Source of the DNA: CACKLF01 sp002725175
GTDB lineage: Bacteria > Pseudomonadota > Alphaproteobacteria > Rhodobacterales > Rhodobacteraceae
Reading direction: 5' to 3'
NCBI GenBank assembly: GCA_002725175.2
Contig: PBQX02000026.1
Coordinates: 1 to 9,484 of the forward strand
DNA: 9,484 nucleotides
A program made the position numbers and the translations under genes. The notes under the pieces were generated by a model, which saw nothing but the letters and a program-made list of their open reading frames with translations, made no database searches and was not told the origin of the DNA. Of the stretch, positions 7,791 through 9,484 are shown piece by piece (within the stretch, counting starts at the first letter, position 1; every line of letters starts with the position of its first letter).

Positions 7791-7859
7791 TTGTTACCCA
7801 GTCGTTCTTAATCATGATTAATTCTCAAAAAATTTTACATCTGTAAAGTTAAACTTTAA
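7791..7859 (-). promoter_or_regulatory. Gap upstream of cobS with two palindromes
   Basis: This 69-bp spacer between the J-domain gene and cobS holds two perfect palindromes: TTAATCATGATTAA at 7808-7821, 17 bases before the cobS start, and TAAAGTTAAACTTTA at 7844-7858 (7-base arms around one central base). On the minus strand TTTACA (7847 down to 7842) resembles a -35 box, but no good -10 follows. The gap is too short for a cobalamin riboswitch. The palindromes could be operator sites or a local promoter region for cobST; this is inference, and short palindromes are not rare in AT-rich DNA. Confidence 0.35.
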
Positions 7860-8504
7860 TTAATCTTTAAAGCTTCTGCTTACCTTTATTTGCTCCCAGG
7901 CCCAAACTACTTTTGATAATTCTTCTTCATCATCTCTCCGGCCACTATTTCTATCAGGATGTAGATCTTTAACAAGAGCTTTATATATTTTTCTTATCTC
8001 GCTCTTATTTTTTTCTTCTCTAATACCAAGGATCTCTGCCGCTTTTCTGTCATTTCCAGATAATTTCATTTCAAAAGTATTAGACGAGGCTTTCTCTCTA
8101 TGGGAACCCATTTCACCAAGGACAGAATATGCATCATCAAAGCCAAGGCGAGCCCATGCTCTTCCTTCTGGGTGTGAGGTGTTATTAGATTTTGGGTTGA
8201 TTGGTTTGGTTTTTCTGCCCCATAGGCTGTCAGCCTTTATCTGTGTTTCCATTTCAGAAGTTGAATGATTTTTGAAAAAATTCCAATTTTGATTGTACTC
8301 TCTCACGTGATTAAGGCAGAACCATTGGAAGTCATCTACATTTTCAGATGATTTTGGGGCTCTAAAAGTACCTTTATTTTTGCACCCATTATATTCACAC
8401 CTTTTCTCCGAAGTTTCAACGGATCCCGAAGAGCTTCGGTTTTTTGCTCTTCTCTTTTTATCTGCAGAAACAGATATATCAAATTGGAATGGTCGTTTAT
8501 TCAA
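7860..8504 (-). CDS. J-domain protein with N-terminal zinc-finger-like domain
   Basis: A DnaJ-class co-chaperone-like protein of 214 residues that should stimulate an Hsp70 (DnaK) ATPase through its C-terminal J domain (about 153-208), which contains the obligatory HPD at 182-184 inside LHPDRN. It is not classical DnaJ: the J domain is at the C-terminus and there is no G/F region or substrate-binding domain. The N-terminal part has a basic start (KKRRAKNR at 16-23) and a probable Zn site made of C36, C41, C63 and H66, with RAPKSSE at 48-54 and WFCLNHVREYN at 61-71 between and after the ligands. The start codon is TTG at 8504: an in-frame TAG lies about 20 bases upstream with no ATG between, and AGAG sits 9 bases before the TTG. 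It is the first gene of the minus-strand run leading to cobS and cobT and is divergent from bolA. The client is unknown. Confidence 0.88.
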   Translation of the reverse strand: MNKRPFQFDISVSADKKRRAKNRSSSGSVETSEKRCEYNGCKNKGTFRAPKSSENVDDFQWFCLNHVREYNQNWNFFKNHSTSEMETQIKADSLWGRKTKPINPKSNNTSHPEGRAWARLGFDDAYSVLGEMGSHREKASSNTFEMKLSGNDRKAAEILGIREEKNKSEIRKIYKALVKDLHPDRNSGRRDDEEELSKVVWAWEQIKVSRSFKD

Positions 8505-8568
8505 AATATTTTGCTCTGTATTCTAATTTATAAATATGCCATGTTTATATTAAATAAAAGTTCTAAGA
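8505..8568. promoter_or_regulatory. Divergent intergenic region, J-domain gene / bolA
   Basis: This 64-bp AT-rich spacer must supply promoters for bolA and for the dnaJ-like-cobS-cobT run. Candidate -10-like hexamers are TATAAA at 8529-8534 and TATATT at 8546-8551 on the plus strand and TAGAAT on the minus strand, but none has a convincing -35 at 16-18 bp. The gap has no room for a cobalamin riboswitch and no strong dyad. The regulatory role is inferred from the arrangement alone. Confidence 0.3.
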
Positions 8569-8838
8569 ATGACGGATGAAATGAAAATTAAAGAAAGAAT
8601 AGAATCTAAATTATTAACACATTTAAAACCCTCAAAGTTGTTAGTAATTGATGAGAGCGAAGATCATATAGGTCATAGCGGTTATGTGCAAGGGGGAGAA
8701 ACGCATTTTAAGGTAGTTCTTCGCTCAAAAAAATTAAAGGGAAAGACAAGAATAGAATGCCAGCGCACAATATATAAAATTTTAAATGAGGAACTAAAAG
8801 ATAGGGTGCACGCACTATCCTTGGATGTTGGCGAATAA
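8569..8838 (+). CDS. bolA: BolA family protein
   Basis: A small cytosolic BolA-fold protein; family members bind [2Fe-2S] clusters with monothiol glutaredoxins and affect iron-sulphur handling or transcription. The 89 residues cover the whole domain: KIKERIESKL at 6-15, VIDESEDHIGH at 26-36, ETHFKVVL at 44-51 and RVHALSL at 79-85. H81 is the conserved C-terminal histidine that serves as a cluster ligand in BolA-Grx complexes, and H33/H36 lie in the loop that can give the second ligand. The usual R-H pair before the second helix is replaced by C64-Q65 (in E. coli the segment reads NRHRMIY; here ECQRTIY). The ATG at 8569 is used; ATG at 8581 is also possible, and the ribosome binding site is weak for both. 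Its stop is separated from the convergent gatB stop by one base. Confidence 0.92.
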   Translation: MTDEMKIKERIESKLLTHLKPSKLLVIDESEDHIGHSGYVQGGETHFKVVLRSKKLKGKTRIECQRTIYKILNEELKDRVHALSLDVGE

Positions 8839-8839
8839 T

Positions 8840-9484
8840 TTAACCTAAAAGTTTTTCAACTATTCCACTAAGGATTTTTGGATTAGCTTTGCCTTTAGTT
8901 TCTTTCATTGCTTGTCCAACGAACCAGCTTTTCAATTTTGGATTTTCTTTCACTTTTTTTACCTGATCAGGGTTGCTTTCAATAATTTTTTCCACAATGG
9001 AATCTAGTTGGGTTTCATCCGTGAGCTGAGCTAGTCCCAAACTTTCTACTAGTTCCTCAGGATTTCCTCCTTTTGTCCACAGAATATCAAAAATGTCCTT
9101 GGCAATTTTACTTGAAATTACTCCTCTATCAATAAGCCTACAAATGTCATTAATTTGTTTGCTACTTATTGGGCTTTCGGAAAGTTGGACATTGCTTTTA
9201 TTTAATCTGCCAAACAGTTCGTTAATGAGTAAATTAGCAGCATTTTTCCCATTTACGTTTTCTGCAACGGATTCAAAATAATCTGAAATACTTGGATCTG
9301 CAATTATTATCGAAGCGTCATAATCACTTATTGAGTATTGCTTAATCAGTCTTTGTTTTTTTTGATCTGGTAATTCAGGTAGTGTATCTTTTACTCCTTC
9401 TATCCATGATTCAGTTATCTCTATGGGTAGCAAATCCGGGCATGGAAAATATCTATAGTCATGTGCTTCTTCTTTTGATCTCAT
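8840..9484 (-). CDS. gatB: Asp-tRNA(Asn)/Glu-tRNA(Gln) amidotransferase subunit B, C-terminal part
   Basis: GatB is the tRNA-binding and kinase subunit of GatCAB, which converts Glu-tRNA(Gln) and Asp-tRNA(Asn) to the amidated forms used in translation. The gene is cut by the window's right edge: MRSKEEAHDYRYF at the edge is an internal GatB motif, not a start, so about 214 of roughly 480 residues are visible. They cover the end of the catalytic cradle domain (to about residue 50), the helical linker and the C-terminal YqeY-like tRNA-binding domain, which ends in VGQAMKETKGKANP followed by the usual short tail. The motif after RYFP reads C-P-D-L-L-P-I where bacterial homologues normally have D or E in the cysteine position. 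It converges on bolA with a single base between the stops. gatA and gatC are not in view. Confidence 0.95.
   Translation of the reverse strand: MRSKEEAHDYRYFPCPDLLPIEITESWIEGVKDTLPELPDQKKQRLIKQYSISDYDASIIIADPSISDYFESVAENVNGKNAANLLINELFGRLNKSNVQLSESPISSKQINDICRLIDRGVISSKIAKDIFDILWTKGGNPEELVESLGLAQLTDETQLDSIVEKIIESNPDQVKKVKENPKLKSWFVGQAMKETKGKANPKILSGIVEKLLG

Noticed and set aside
8505..8568. Cobalamin riboswitch upstream of the dnaJ-like-cobS-cobT run
   Set aside because: The upstream gaps are 64 and 69 bp, well below the size of the element, and no B12-box-like sequence is visible.

Overview
This 9.5 kb window is AT-rich (mid-30s % GC by eye), tightly packed and protein-coding, with no gap longer than about 80 bases. 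I see no tRNA, rRNA, CRISPR, insertion sequence or phage gene. The gene set points to an alphaproteobacterium: a CobS/CobT-type cobaltochelatase pair behind a zinc-finger/J-domain gene, a divergent bolA, a 600-residue aminopeptidase P of the M24B type, and RecN with the D-R-G Walker B variant. Low GC, short gaps and scattered N calls suit a marine metagenome or single-cell assembly, but habitat is an inference.

Layout, left to right: the C-terminal part of recN (+, cut by the left edge); a D-lactate dehydrogenase-like FAD oxidase (-), overlapping recN tail to tail by 4 bp; a hotdog-fold acyl-CoA thioesterase (+); an aminopeptidase P (-); a small two-helix membrane protein of unknown function (+); the minus-strand run dnaJ-like > cobS > cobT; bolA (+), divergent from that run; and the C-terminal third or more of gatB (-, cut by the right edge), 1 bp from the end of bolA.

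The clearest functional unit is dnaJ-like-cobS-cobT. CobS (AAA+ ATPase) and CobT (acidic linker plus VWA/MIDAS domain) form the ATPase module that works with CobN to insert cobalt in aerobic B12 synthesis. No other cob gene and no space for a B12 riboswitch is present here. The other genes are housekeeping (DNA repair, peptide turnover, tRNA-Gln/Asn amidation, Fe-S handling) or peripheral metabolism (D-2-hydroxyacid oxidation, thioester hydrolysis).

The most unusual signal is in the ambiguous bases. By hand count, 59 of 81 coding N positions fall at third codon positions, including 18 of 18 in cobT and 15 of 16 in the FAD oxidase, and no N occurs after position 7005. They behave like real strain variation collapsed into one consensus, not like random sequencing error. 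I found no convincing undescribed system; the small membrane protein and the J-protein/CobST linkage are the best candidates for follow-up.
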